Notes under the pieces: model-generated
What the model was told of the DNA's origin: nothing
Seen by the model: the letters and a program-made list of their open reading frames with translations, nothing else
Databases searched by the model: none
Translations under genes and position numbers: made by a program
Assembly (NCBI RefSeq): GCF_000972845.2
Contig: NC_040025.1
Location: 18,345,399 to 18,409,398, forward strand
Direction of reading: 5' to 3'
DNA length: 64,000 nucleotides
DNA from: Larimichthys crocea
Taxonomy: Eukaryota; Chordata; Actinopteri; Sciaenidae
Part shown: piece after piece, positions 13,301-28,300 of the stretch
Layout of the letters: each line of letters begins with the position of its first letter
How positions within the stretch are numbered: position 1 is the stretch's first letter

Positions 13301-16300
13301 TCGTTCTTAAAAGTCACTGCATGTGGATAAGATGTAACCAAAGTGTTATGAAATCTTTCTGCAGTTCTCCATGAAAAACAACTTTTGTTTTGGCAAAGGC
13401 TCCTCTTAAAAGAGAACTTTTTAAGTCGACATTGCAGTAACTTTGAAATAATTTCTTTAGTAGTGATTTTTACACTGTGGTCCTGCGACTGACTGAGAGT
13501 TGCACTTGCTGTATTATGCTGTAGTTTTGTCATTACTCTCTAAGGACTTTACTCAGTAAAAAAAAAAACATTTTCATTGTGGTACCCACATCATGCCAAT
13601 CCTGTGCAAGTAGCTTGCAATTCATTTTCATTGATCGTGTAATCACATAGAATTACACAAAATTGTGATGTCATCTAAATTACTAACTCAATTAAGATAC
13701 ACACAACAGAAGTGATTTGCTTCGCTGAAATTGGATTTGGCACACTGACATTTAAAGTGGTCTGAAAATTATTATTGTTTGAAGCTGACAATATAATCGC
13801 AGCAGAGACTGCATTATTGAGCAACATCAATTAGTCACATGATAAACGTGCGATGTTGAGGCTTTCTGCAGCGTGACACGGCTGTGGATTTAATTTCACC
13901 ATTCACAACATGCGCAGTTAGGATTAGAAAACTGTCATTAATTCTGGATGTACTGAGTGTGTGTGTATGTACGTCTCTTTGATTTTCAGATGTTAATATT
14001 GTAGGCGATACACAGTATAGCCTAAAATTGTGGTAGTAGTATGAGCACAAGATTTCTGTTTGGCAGCCTGAACAAATCAATGGCACCAGCATGTTGCGAC
14101 TGAAACACAGTAATTAATCCACTGTGTATTTAAATAATGTTGTGTACAGAATGTGTCCGTGTGCAGCCGTAATTGGATAAACGTGGGCTGAAGGATGTGC
14201 TTCACTTAGCAATGAAGCTGGTGTTGTTGAGCATTTTCATTCACGCACCCTTTTGTCTGATTTTGGAGTTTGTCACATTAAATAATTATTACACAGTGGC
14301 ATTATTGATAAATACATATTTTAATAACTGCCTGTTTGTCATTACTGGTTAACTTGCTGCCCTGTCTGGCAGGAATAAATAATAACAAAACGGGCCTTAT
14401 TATAGTAATAATACACTGCTGGAGACCTACAGTGATAGTAAGAGGAAAATATGTTCTCCAGCCGTGTAATTGATGTTTAACTCGTTTTTTTCTAAAAGTC
14501 ATATTTGCCAATGCCAACATGAATCAAGATCAGTTGCTGTTGCTTTTATTAAGCTCAATTTTCACAAAGAAATCCAAAACATAGCTCCCATATAACCACT
14601 GGCAAATTACGGTGCTTTGTAAATGATTAAATAGATTCCATTTGAGCCACGTGCTTATTGTGCTGTGGTCGATAATTGTTTAGGCTGCCCCAGCAGTTTG
14701 TCGTGCAGAGCATGGATTAGCTTGATTGCATGACCCGGTCACATTGAATTTGTCCGACTGTTTACATTGAAAATGACCATCTGTGTAAGGACAGCAGGGT
14801 TTAGGTGAGGACAGAGAGGCAGCATGTCTTGAGCAGGTTTTCTGATCATTTGCACAAACAGGTATCTGTCTGTCTGTTTTTATTTACTTTTCTAAATGAG
14901 GCTATTTTGGTGCACTCCAGGAAATATGAATCAAACGGGTGTTCAGTTGTTTTGATGAGATGTCTCAGTTTTTTTATTGCCTGCTCAGTAGAATATCAAT
15001 CAAGCTGCTGTTTGTTTATTCATTTTAAGATTAGTGTTAATCTGTTTTTGCAAATGAGAAAATGATTCAAGAAAAAGTAAAGCTGCTTGTTAACAGGTTT
15101 TGCATATAGCAGTTATGTAATGGTTGCAGTTGCTGCGGTGATAAACTAAACATGATGTTGTGCCTGCCCTGAACTAAAACTCTATATATATACGATTTGG
15201 ATGTACTTGCTGTCAGGAAATATCCTTGGTCCGGTTACCTCTCCCAGTGTTTCAGTGCACGTCAGCCAGAGTTAACATCACCTCTGCAGTTCAGTAGCAC
15301 AGGATGCTATCCTCTCTCTTTGCTCTGAAGTGAGCACATATTGGCTGTAAGAGAGCTGCATCTCCCCTGCGTCAACACTGTTTTCTAAGCCAGCCCAAAT
15401 ATGTCACTCACTGCAGCCTTTTCTGCTGCTACAGCTACAACACAGTCCTATCTGCAGCTGGGATGCTTCCCGGGCCAACTAGCAAACAAAGCACTAAAAG
15501 AACCGACTACAGCTCCGCAAACTGGCCTGGAAATCATCGTCAGAGTCTTTGGTGGATTTGGATTGCGGCTCTGTCAGTCTGTTGGAACCTTACTGGTGTA
15601 GAAATATCATAAAATAATCTTGAAATAACTTCTGTTCTGATATTAAATAATATAACTGCAGTACTTTGTGTTTAGGATGGACAAGATGTGTATTTGAAGG
15701 GAATATTAAAAACATCCAAAACCTCATTAAAAATGTACTTAAGCTGCAGTGGGAGTAGAGATAAAAGTCCAACTAGTGATTTGAGAAAACACAGATGAAA
15801 TCTGATTATTAAAAACACTGTGGAGGAAAAAAAAAAGAGCTGTGAATTGCTAATTAGTGTTGGTGAGAGAAAAAACACCTCGAGATAGAAATAGCTTTTT
15901 ATTTTTATGGGCACTGACATTTCCTCTCTCTGTTTCTCACAGTCAATAAGCACAAACCATGGATCGAGACGACGTACCATGGGATCGTAACGGAAAACGA
16001 TGATAAAGTACTTCTGGACCCGCCTCTGATTGCGCTGGACAAAGATGCTCCTCTACGCTACGCAGGTGAGAGAGGAGGTTAAATGCTGCTGCTGCCATTT
16101 CTTTACTCCCTCAGCTTCACTGCACTTGGAATCGCTCTCCTCTCATTTCACACTAAATAAAGAAAACATACTCTGCAACGAGAAAAAATGATAATGCATA
16201 AACAATGTGAATTTCATAGACATTTCATGGACATTGTGTATGTTTAAAGACATGTAATCAAGCTTTACTTAAGTCTAGTCTCAGCATAGTGCTTTTAAAT

Positions 16301-19300
16301 CGACCTGTTTTGGTTAGTATATGAAGATCACTCTCTCTATAACTCTGATATAGGTTATATATGTGTGCTTGTATAAATCAGATGTTCACTGACTCACTGG
16401 TGCTAGAGGGGGATAACTTTGCACTCCTAGTAGTGGAGTATGTGGCATGCACATTTGATTTTTATGACGTGCCTGTCATACTGACATGCAGCTGGCTACC
16501 ATATCCTCTAGATTGGCCCTTTTGATATTCAGATCAAAATACTCTTTCATGTTTTTTTTTGTTTTTTTGTCCCCTCCCAGTAGAGAGGCACAATTAGTGG
16601 GCTTTCTGTACCAAGGCAGCATTAGCTCTGGAGCTTTTTTAATCATGTCAGGATTGACTTTGGCCAGGATTCAAAGCACCACAGGACTGGAAATGATTTC
16701 CCACCGTTTCACAGCACATGAGTTGCGTGATCTTTTTGTCTGCTACTCCCCTCACCCTCTGTGCTCTCCCTCCACTTGATATGGCCATTTTTATCTCCGT
16801 TTAGGCCTACTTCTCCTGATTTAGCAAGCGAGGCTTTAACGTCCACGTGGCTGTCAGAGGAGATGTCAAATGTAATGTTCTTCACATTGTTCCTAAGAGC
16901 TGATCTGCAGCACATACTTCTTAAGATGGACAACTTCAGTGAGAGGCCCATCGTTTCTAAAGGGGTGGGGAATTAAATAATGTTCCTGTTCTCTGCATGA
17001 CGTTTGCTTTCACAGTAAATTAGTGTTGAATACAGAGCTTGGTGCTCCCACTTCTTTCTAATGGGGCTCCCCTTTTCTTTTCTTTTTTTCTTTTTTTTTT
17101 GATGAGAATGAACTGCGTGTCCCTGTGAACTAGTCTCTGTCTCTCTCTCTCGAGTTAGAGAGAGAGACAGGGCAAGCAATCTGGCTTCACATGGCAACAG
17201 GAGTGACCAACTCTGTCGAGCCAGCCTTGTATCCGGCCCCATCTGTGCCAACAAACAATGTTCACTGTAAAGCTAACACACAGGCCAAAGACAATCACGG
17301 ATCAGATCAATGTGATTAGGTAATATTTAGCATGAAAAGAGTCACAGCACGGGTTTATGTGTGTTAGAGTGATACACTTGGTGTGAGTTCAGTCAGGCCG
17401 ATTGAGAAGCTAAAATCGTTGAAACCAAATCCTCTTCAAACTTGGAAAGTAGCTCAGCATTCATGCATAATTGTGCTGTAAAACGAGTGAGGAACAGAGC
17501 AGGGAACCCCCATCAGATCTGGATTATTTGATTATATTCTCAGCTCCCACCAAATATCCAGCATATTGACCTATAAACTAAATCATATTGTCAGGTTGTA
17601 ATTCACCGTGTTTATTTAGTCGTAAATATGCATTGCAGGCCAAGACTGTAAAATCGATACGTAACAATCAAGCGTGATGGCTGACTCGACCCGAGCTGAG
17701 AAGCCTGTGTGGCGAATGAAAAGGAATTCCTAAAGCTCCGGTGTGAGCCAGTCATTAGTGCTGTGGTAAACAACTCTTCGACTGCATGACTGGCCCTGAA
17801 CAGTGGTCTCTAATGTGAAATCCATTTCTAATTGTTTAGTAGGTGAAAACAAAATGACCAGGTCCAACCCACTGGGAAAAAAAAAGCAGCAAAATAGAAA
17901 AGGACTTCATCAAGATTCTTTTTTCATCTTAATATCAATACCGTAAATATTTAAGCAGTGTTTTGAGAGGTGAGGTGAACTTGTTGACTCTCCAGAATCC
18001 TCCAAAACATGCTGACATTAAAAAGTGAGATTTCTGTTGCTTGTAATTTGATGTTCTGTCATTTTTCACTCGCTGTTTCTTCTAAAAGGATTTGCTGAGC
18101 CATTAATAAAACTGCAAACTCTTTGACGCAACTGGTTTTTCATGAATGTTTTAATCCTTCCTTTCTTGCGACTGGCAGAAGTGCGTATAAGAAACTGTGC
18201 GAGCTTTTCTGCTGGCGGGTCTGTAAGCTTATAGCGAGAGTATGTTTCCTTGCTGTCCTCTCTGTTTTTTCTCTGAGATGCTAACTTTTCTTTTAACTGA
18301 TCTGGGTTTATCTTTTCTCCCTTCCTTGTAGAGAGTTTTGAGGTGACCCTCACTGAAGAAGGTGATCTTGGGCTCTTTCTTCTGCCTTGTGCTCTTTCTT
18401 ATTCTTATTATTATTAACCCACTAACGCAAAAAACAGCATCCACACTTTTACACAGAAACTCCCGCCATGCTCTGTAATCTTCCCATTTGGTTTTTTCTC
18501 AACTTTAAGTTTTTCTCACCCTGAATTTTTTGGAGTTCCAACAGCTGGATGAAAAGTGTGATGTGGGGCTGACTGTACTTAGAAATATCTGTGCATGAGA
18601 CATCCATTGCAGTTTGCAGACCCTAACAGTTTTTCAGCTGTCACCAGGAAACAGAAAGCTGCTTTAAAACAGGAGTTTTCAGTCACTTTGCTGCCATTTT
18701 GCCCAATCCAGTCCTTTCGGTTAAAAAAAAAATATGGAAGGAAATGCCAATTTTTGACATATTTAATAATAAAATGAAATCTAAAAGAACATTTCACAAC
18801 CCCATCATGTAAATTGGAGCAGAAATTGACACTAGATTTGGTATTTAAACGTCTTAAAGGCATCATGCATGTCTGTGGTGCAGGTACAGTGACTCCTGTG
18901 GACTTTTCTGACATTTAAGTCTTCAACTGAAAGCTGCTGAGATTGTTAACTAATGCAAACTCTCTCTGCTACAAAGTTTCTGTTGTCGCATCTTTTGCCT
19001 CAGTGGATCTTGTTGAGTTAGTTCTCCACCACTAATCTCCACCATTAGCATGGCTGCAGTTGTCATTTGATGTGGATGTCAAGCAAGTTGATATTTCTAA
19101 CCCCAGTTCTCATCCAGTATTTTTTTTTTTTTTGGTTGAATACTGTTCTTGTAGCGGTTACGTTCTCTATGATTTCATTTTCTTTGGATTCATTTTGCAG
19201 TAGTTTTGGGCGAGAGGCAAAATTACACAGGAAGACTTTATTTAATTAAAAAGTACTATTTTCAGAGGAGGTGTCTGAGAGGTTTTATTTTCTTTCACAG

Positions 19301-22300
19301 ACTTTTTTTGGGTTTTGATGACTGATTTGGTGCTGAATCAACTTACCACAAGGCTTTTATGCTCTATTATCAAGATTTTTATTTTTATTTATGTTCCTTA
19401 TTGTTTCTATCGTAAGATAGGCTGTAATTTTACAGAGATAAATGATCTTCACTTCAAATCCTGTTCTCTATGTACTTACTTTTTGGGCTTGGTTTCATGA
19501 CTTTGATTTCTAATATTTTAAGTACTCCTGTGAAATGCCTGTCCATATCTTTTCGGTTTCTGCCTGCATGACTGGATGCAATGTTTTCAAGTGGCTTGGA
19601 AAAGTCTTTTATGATACTAAATGTCCCACACCCTCTCCCAACTCCCTTCCCTCCCAGTACTCACCCATATGACAGTGCTTTTTTTGAGCTTCCTCCACAG
19701 CCACCACCCACCCCAATCTACTACTACAACTCCCTGGCACCAAAAACCCGTGGCTGATCTTTTGTTTTTGTTTTTGTTGCGTGAATTTATGGTTTTGTTG
19801 TTAACATAATTTTTAATTTGAACAATAAGATTTTCACGCCTGTCATCAGTTATTCTGAGCAAACACTCTTTTGGCTCTTGACGTGTTCAGGTGAGATTTG
19901 CGGCTTCAGGATCCACGGGCAGAATGTTCCCTTTGAGGCAGTGGTCCTGGACAAGTCCACTGGAGAGGGGGTCATCCGTGCCAAGGACAAGCTGGACTGT
20001 GAGCTGCAGAAGGAGCACACCTTCACCATCCAAGCCTACGACTGTGGAGAAGGTCCTGATGGCGCCAACATGAAGAAATCCCACAAGTGAGTCAGCCTCT
20101 GCCAATCCAGAAGGACTGGTACCTGATCTGAACCCCGAGTTTTCCTCTGACGTGACTAATTTCTTTTTAGCTTGACTGCAGTTACAGCGATCATAGCTGA
20201 GACACACATTTGTTCATATGACCTGATGCATTAGGCTGTTTAGTTTGGACCATCCAGAGAACTGTGTGATGCTAGATGTGTCATTTTAATTCAAAATTAA
20301 AACTATTATTAAATCCTTTTACCCTTTACTACAAAAGCAATTCATATACTTCTCCCAGATTGTTTTTTAACTACACAAACATCAAACCACATAGAGACAT
20401 GGTGACATGAGAAGCAGTTAAAACAGAGGTGTGATGAGCTTGTGTTGTGACAGTTCCCCATAAAAAGGCCCCTTAGTATGAGATGCTTATTTTCTTTCCA
20501 TTACTCGTGACATACTGTATGAGGTTTATAGCAGAAACATGTAGATTAAGGATTAATCTTAATCCATCTCTTAATTATCATCTTTAAGCAAAAATGCTCA
20601 GTGTTTGCAGTTTGCAGCCTCTCAGAGGTGAGAAATTGATGCTTTTTTTTGGTCATACATCAAAACAAACTGGATGTGTGCGGAAAACGAGAGAGAGAGA
20701 GCGCATTTTAAAGACATGACTTCGACTGTGGGAAATGATACCAGACATTTTTCACTATTTTATTACATTTTAGAGACAAAATGATAGATACTTACAAATA
20801 CTTATAATGAAAAGATTTGTCACAGCTCTAATGAGGCCCAGTTGTTGTCTGGAATAAAATACTTAAAATGAATTATTTCTTTGTCTGTAATTTGTCACCA
20901 TCAGAGAGAATGAATGAACACGTAAGAGTGCTGCTTGGCTTACTTTCAATAACAGCCCATATGACTTGTTTACTATGTTGCTCCTGTAACATACTGTAAT
21001 AAGTAAGTGTGGACATGAAATGGACCAGAAGTCAAAAGCTATTTGATCATCTCATCGTCATCACCAATATTTTGTCTCTCTCAGGGCCACTGTGCACATC
21101 CAGGTGAATGACATCAATGAGTATTCACCGGTGTTCAAGGAGAAGTCCTACAAAGCCACCGTTATCGAGGGAAAGAAGTATGACAGCATCTTGAAGGTGG
21201 AGGCAGTGGACGCCGACTGCTCTTTCCAGTTCAGCCAAATCTGCAACTACGAGATCGTCACTCCTGATGTGCCCTTCACTGTCGACAAAGATGGTAAGCA
21301 CCCACACCTAGCAGCCTTGTCTTAGCGCCTGATGGGGTTAAAAGCTGCAGTTCATGCCTTAGAGCCATGATTTTATTAACACATCACATTGTCTATTGAT
21401 CTGTGTAAAAGACTTATTTAGAATTCACTGCAGCTTTTCGCTCTGCGCGGCGCTGACTGTCTCCTTGAAGTGTCACCCAAGTTGGTGGTTCGTGTCAGAC
21501 TGCTGGGTTATTTATCTTGTGCCTTGTAAAACAAAATTAAAGATCCAGTACAAATGACATCAGATATCCAGGCCCAGCTCGGCTCTGATAAAAGAGGAAA
21601 TGCATACAGGTGATAATGTGAGGACAATCAGTGTGAGGATACATAATGTTGGTGAAGGTGCTCAACTGTGACAGCTAATCACTGGGATCTGATCTTAGTC
21701 AAACAAAATCCATCACTCTCTTTTAATCACTTGCATACTAATCAGATGATAATTTACTTTTAGCATCGCAAGGATAAAGATGTAAATCAAAATATTATGA
21801 TGTGGCCTCGAAGAGATATCAATCAGTATATTACGATTTTAGTTCAGCACTTTTGGGCAAAAAAATAAATAAATCTTTCTAAAAACTCTTTTTAATATTT
21901 CAATACTTTGTTTTGCTGCTTCATCATCCCTTTATGAATTTCCTTGCACAGTTGCAGCTTTGAAATTAAACAAAGAGCGGCCCTGGCACTCACTTTCCCC
22001 CTCTGCTTCACTCAGGCTTCATCAAGAACACGGAGAAACTGAGCTATGGCAAAGAGCACATGTATAAGCTGACGGTGACCGCCTACGACTGTGGAAAGAA
22101 CCGTGCCTCTGAGGATGTTCTGGTCAAGATCAGCGTCAAGCCCACCTGCAAACCCAGCTGGCAAGGTATCAAAGCTCTCTTCTACTCACTGTAGCTCGCC
22201 AACCATCACTGTTTAGGTGTGTCTCTATGTTGAACAAAAGCGGCCCACCAACGCACAGGCTGCCATTGTGAAAAAAGGTTATTTAACTCCTTTAAGCCAC

Positions 22301-25300
22301 AAGCTCTTTTATCGTGTTTTAAAGAACTGAAGTGCTTTTTAATGCATAATTACTATTGACAGCCGCTGCATTGACTGCTCATGTGTTATTTGCGCTGTGC
22401 TGAAGGACATCTTTTCATTTTTTCCCTCCTCTCTCGCTTCGTCTTTCAGGTTTCAATAAGAGGATTGAATACGAACCTGGCACAGGTAGTCTGGCCCTTT
22501 TCCCAAGCATGCACTTGGAGACCTGTGATGAGCCAATCACATCCATCCGAGCCAATGTTGAACTGGAAACCAACCATATTGGAAAGGGCTGCGATCGTGA
22601 CACTTACTCTGAGAAATCGCTGCACAAGCTGTGTGGTAAGTAATTGCACCACTGAAAATGGGTATTGTCAGGAGTGCATCAGATCAGATCCTTTCCAATA
22701 TATATTTTCAGTATAATTGACTTTGATCTCTTTGACTGATTGTTTTTTTAGGTGCCAGCTCCGGCACCATTGAGCTTCTGCCTGCACCCAGTAATTCTGC
22801 CAACTGGACGGTCGGACTGCCCACCGACAATGGGCACGACAGCGACCAGGTGTTTGAATTCAATGGCACCCAGGCCATCAAGGTTCCTGACGGCATGGTG
22901 AGCACCAGCCTGAAAGAGCCCTTCACCATCTCTGTGTGGATGAGACATGGCCCCGGGGCGCATGAGAAAGAGACCATCCTCTGCAACTCTGACAAGACAG
23001 GTAACGTCCCTGCTTCAGTTTGACTTTCATTTTTTGAAATTAGTTTGCAGGTAGTTAACTGTAAAAAACACACAATAACCACACATTATTAAAGTAAAAT
23101 GATTCGATCGGACCCACGATATTATAAATATAGTTTCTGATTGTCATGTTTCAGCTGAACAAAACAGAAACTTCTGCGTGAATACATGTGTTATTTACAG
23201 TCAAAAACTACTGATTGGACCGTTAGACACTGAAAGTCTAAAGCAGTACAAAAGAAATACATTAATCTTGTACCATATCACCCTGTAATTTGTAGTATTA
23301 GCCTAAGACCTAACGCGTGTCAGTTATCTGAAAGTTTCAGCAATGTATTACATTTAAAATATCTGGCGTCTACCGAAGGAGTCAAAACCTCAGCATAAAT
23401 CTTGGCATCAAAGTGACATACTCATTATTGCAGCACATATGGTGTCTGAAAATTTGCCTCCTATTTTAAAAAAAAACGAACTTGAGGCTGTAATCAGCGT
23501 TGGCGCTCAGCTGGCTGGCTAACACATGGAAACACACTTCCTTCTATATTTTCTGTCTCACCTCTGCTGAGCGCTCGCTGATCTTTTCCTTTTTTGTCAC
23601 TAGTTGTAAATTTTGCATGCGGTCACAACCTCCTTGATCTTATTGACTGTAAAGTCTCGGCCCAGGCAGTGACAGGCAGCTCATTAGCTTCCGTGCGGCT
23701 GCTTATATAAGAAGGATTACATCAGAGCGGCTGTGCCCTGGACAGAAAGCTCCCATACCCGTGATCTGAGCACCATACATGGCCTCCATACAGCACAGTT
23801 TAATAGAAATCTCCCACATTCATTGAATCTTTTTCTTTAGATGGTAATGCTGAAATGATATATTAAACACTAAAGCTGTGGGGCATAGACATCACATCAC
23901 ATCACGTATGTTGCTGTCTTTCTTTAAGTGCGGCCTGGTGTTATTAATCAAATGAAAGGTAAAAGCCTCTCACAATCAATTTAAATGATGCAGACCTATA
24001 AACCGATGCTTCATATAGACATGACATCATATGACAGCTTTTTGTTCGATCTTGTAATAGACTTGGCCTGTAGATACATATTGAGAACAGTACTGTAAAT
24101 CTTTGAATCTTTTTGAGGATTAACAGCCAGCTGGTGTTTGGTATTAAGCCCGTATGTGCAGATGAATGTTGACAAATAAACTATGGTGACATTTCCAGGT
24201 CTGAGAACAATAGTAGGAACTGGTTGTGAAACGGATTGTTTTGTATTACCTACCTGTTAAGACTGGTAAATTACAAGAACAAAAAATGCTGTGGATGAAA
24301 TTGTCATTTTGCTAATGGCAATCCCAGCAATTACATACTTCAGAGATGTTAATTGTGTAAGGCACATGTTTGTGCTCGCAGTGCTTATTTTGTTTACTAG
24401 TAATTTATGCCCTTGTGTTGTCACCAGTTGTGAATATAATACAGTAATTCCAAATCAGCACTTAAAAATCTGTTTATTAATACTAGCAAATGACTTAAAT
24501 GTAGTCTTGTGTTGGGGGAGTTGGTTAAAAAACAAACAATAGTTACAGTTTCATATCTTGATCGCCCCTCTTATATTCTCTGCTGCAGAGATGAACAGGC
24601 ACCACTACTCGCTCTACGTCCACAACTGCAGGCTGATCCTTCTCCTGCGCCAGGATCCATCAGAGGCCGATAACTACAAACCAGCCGAGTTTCACTGGAA
24701 ACTCGACCAGGTCAGCTGCATACACTGCCAGACTTTGTACAAGTCTAGAGTATGATATTTAACTTTCAGGAATTAAGTTAGCTACAGTGATATGTAACTT
24801 TTACAGTCCCACTTTCAGCTTCTCATCCCCTCGGTTTTGTCCTTCACAGGCATGTGACAAAGAGTGGCATCACTACGTGCTGAACGTGGAGTTTCCCACT
24901 GTGTCTCTGTTTGTGGATGGTACTACCTTTGAGCCCTTCCTGGTCACAGAGGATTACCCACTGCACGTCTCCAAGATCGAGACTCAGCTTACCATCGGTG
25001 CCTGCTGGCAAGGTGAACTCTTCAGTACATTAAAGGAGCCAAAAAGATGTGAATCTCTCATATATAGTTCAAATGTTTCTGTAACATCTTACTGTTTTGT
25101 GGGTAAAATAGTAAAAAGATATTATATATAATGCTACCTGTTAATTAATATATTTGTTTGTTTGAACTTGTGTAAAAATGTAGGGTGCATGTTATTTTAT
25201 TAACACTTTCTTAGCCTTTCAAATGATGCACCATGACCTCGTATGTAGCATCTGAATCTCTACTGCAGATCCTCAACCTTCCTCCCTGTCTCTCCCTGCT

Positions 25301-28300
25301 CTCTTGTTTCTGTCCTTTTACAGACAACTCAGGACATGACAATGACACTGAGTCAGTCTCTGAGCCCACCTCAGGTTGCTCAACTCTTTCCCTTACTCCT
25401 CAGATTTGTCCATGTGTCCACAATGTCCCACCACGCTAACTGCATCCTCATACCATTCCGACTAGAATGATTCAGACGCATTCTAGATGCAGAAAGATTT
25501 CTTTTTTTGCATGATGCAGTACGCGTGAGACTGTTGTGACGTTAATGCTGCCTGTATGATTCTTTTATGTTTTTTTTTATTCTCCATGTATATGCCCTTC
25601 TCACTGCAACAGCCAGACAGTTGTTTTTCACACAAGCGGCACAGGAATATAGACACATAATGAACACAAAACTCTGACCTGGCTGCAGTATATTGGCCGT
25701 GCAGGCTCTCCTTTCAGAACTTGACCTTTCGGTCAAAGCAGAAGCTCCTCCATATCAGATAACAAACCTGCAGCAGCACACACAACACGTGCATTCTTGA
25801 CTATGGGACCTTGAAGATTGTCTCTGCAAGCGCACAGACTTATGCTCATTATGGTTCAACAGGAAGACACGACATAATTATTTCACCTCTCATTAGGCAG
25901 GATTCCCCTCACAGCGCTACTGAAATATTCAGTTATCTTGAAACATCAAGGCTCCAAATTTCAGATCACCTTTGAGCTTTATTAAGTCCTCAAGGTTGTC
26001 CCAGTGTTTTCTGGAAATAAGGTGACTAAAGATTAATTTGAGGCTCATCTTGAGGCCCTTTTTTTTCTGTTGGGGTCATTTATTTTTCCATATTAATGCA
26101 GCAGTTCGCCCTATTAATGCAGATTTTGCATGTATCCAAAGTGTATGTAAGCTCATCCATCATTCTCCTGCCCTTGCTCACCGGGCCTCAGGCCTTGTAA
26201 GGGCATGTATACTAACTTGCATGAATGCCATTCACACTAGCTCCGCTCACTGAGACGGCATGCTTGATTCTCCAACCCAGAAAAGGTAAAGTTTGTGGAA
26301 TGTACACTTGAGTAACTAATTTATGTGTGTGTGTGTGACATACCCAGGTGGAAATGCTCGAATGGCTCAGTTTTTCCGGGGGAACCTTGCGGGCCTGATG
26401 ATCCGCTCTGGCAAGCTGGAGAACAAGAAGGTGATCGACTGTTTGTACACCTGCAAGGAAGGACTGGATGTGCAGCTGCCTGAGGAAGTCGCTTCAGCTG
26501 TCAAGGTGAGTACGGCAAAATGTTTTAGAGACACTTAAGCTCAGTCAGATTGGTGGTGAGTGTATTTGTGCATCAAGAACTAGACTGTGGTGCTAAACTG
26601 TAACTTAAACTAGCCCGTTTTTTTTTTTTAAATAACTTGGTATTAACCTGAAAGCACACTTACACATTTCAACGTGTAAGCATGGCATCAGGAGACAATC
26701 TTGCCTCTTATCACATAGTCACCTTGATTTCTTCTCGTAGGTGGAGTTCAACCCCAACCAGTCCTCTCTGACAGTGGAGGGCGACGACATTGATGCCTTT
26801 GACAAGGTCATGCAGCACATCTCCTACTTGAACTCCCGCCAGTTCCCGACCCCTGGCATCAGGCACCTTCGCATCTCCACCACCGTCAAGTACGTAGCAA
26901 AAGCCAAAAATGCTTTGTCTGCTCAGTCTCCGTCGTGTCACCTCATCTGTCAATCAGCAGCAGCCCGACGTTTGCGCAACAGGTTCTGTCTGCCTGATAG
27001 ACATTCAGAGAGGGTTCATCCTTCGACTTTAAATGTAAGGATGGTTTGTTGAGGTAAGATAGGGGTCAATAGTTTGACTTCATTTGCATAGCAAGGAGAG
27101 TAAACATGAACGGACAGAGATTGGAGAGAGAAAGAGGCAGAGCTCTAAGATTCTGTATTTTGTTTATGTTCTTTGATCTCAACGATGTATCCAGAGACCG
27201 AAATGTAAAAAAAAACATTATATTTTCAGATGATGTATGAGAAGAATATCTTAAGACTCAGGTTTCTGCAGAGCTAGAGCTCCAACATCCAGTTAGTGTT
27301 GCAGTCTAACATTTGTTATTATTTGCATATGAACTAACCTGCATCTCCACTGAGCAATTGGACTATGGATATATTCAGACAGGATCTGGCACTGCAGCGA
27401 AAACGCACATAAAACTGCAAACAATTACTCCTGAATAGAGTTTAAAATTGTTCCTTAACCAGATTATTTCTATTACTTCACAGCCTTTAGAGATACTCGA
27501 GTAGTAATTTCCTACTGTGGTAAAAAAGTGTGTTTGGCCTCCTTCTTCCTCCTTCCTCCTTTTCACTGTCATACAGTTGTTGAAGTCTAGGTGTGAAGCT
27601 ATAACAGTTCATCTCAGTGTTGTTGTCTTCCCATTCACTCCCTGTCATAAATCATAAAGGTTCTCACATATTCAAACTTAAATCTCCCCCCAGATGTTTC
27701 AACGAGGAGTCCTGCGTTACGGTGCCAGATGCTGAAGGTTATGTCATGGTGCTGCAGCCCGAAGAGCCCAAGATCAGCCTGAGTGGCATTGACCACTTTG
27801 CCCGCAGCGCTGCTGAATTCGAGAGCCAGGAAGGCGTGACGCTCTTCCCTGAGCTCCGCATCGTGAGCACCATCACCCGCGAAGTGGAGGCTGACACAGA
27901 ATCTGAAGCCACGGAGGGAGCTGACGATGACCCCACAGGTATGAGAAGGGCACATGACCCAGACGTTAAATAATGTTAAAGGGAATTTTTAGGTGTAGCT
28001 AACCCACTTTTTAGTTGATTGGTTGTGTTGTTTGTTTGTTTAACAGTGTGCTCATCCTCCTCCTCAGTTATTTACTCTGAATTTCTACTTTCGGCCATAT
28101 AATAAATCTTAGTCTTGTCTTTCCTGAAGCTGTGCGATACTCTATCCATTGTCTTGATTAAATTACCTTAGACACTGAATGGGTCTGCAGCCACAGTGAA
28201 TCTACAGTTAATAGCTGCGTGGATGTACAGTAAATGTGAGGATTACGCCTGCAGGGCAGCAGGATTGGACAGAGAGGGAGGGAGAAAAGAGATGAGTTGT

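Larger units (their letters stand above)
1277..15942 (+). other. clstn1: clstn1 intron 1 (14.7 kb)
   Basis: Long first intron with donor AAAG|GTAACT and acceptor TTCTCACAG|TC. I found no coding exon, tRNA or recognisable miRNA in it. It holds microsatellites, a 13-bp perfect inverted repeat near 8708-8772 and an eroded teleost repeat near 11708. The open frames inside are short, lack splice context and match nothing I know. Enhancers are plausible, but nothing marks them in a single sequence. Confidence 0.75.

Noticed and set aside
27635..27955. 106-codon minus-strand frame over clstn1 exon 14
   Set aside because: Antisense shadow of a well-supported exon, with no homology or splice context.
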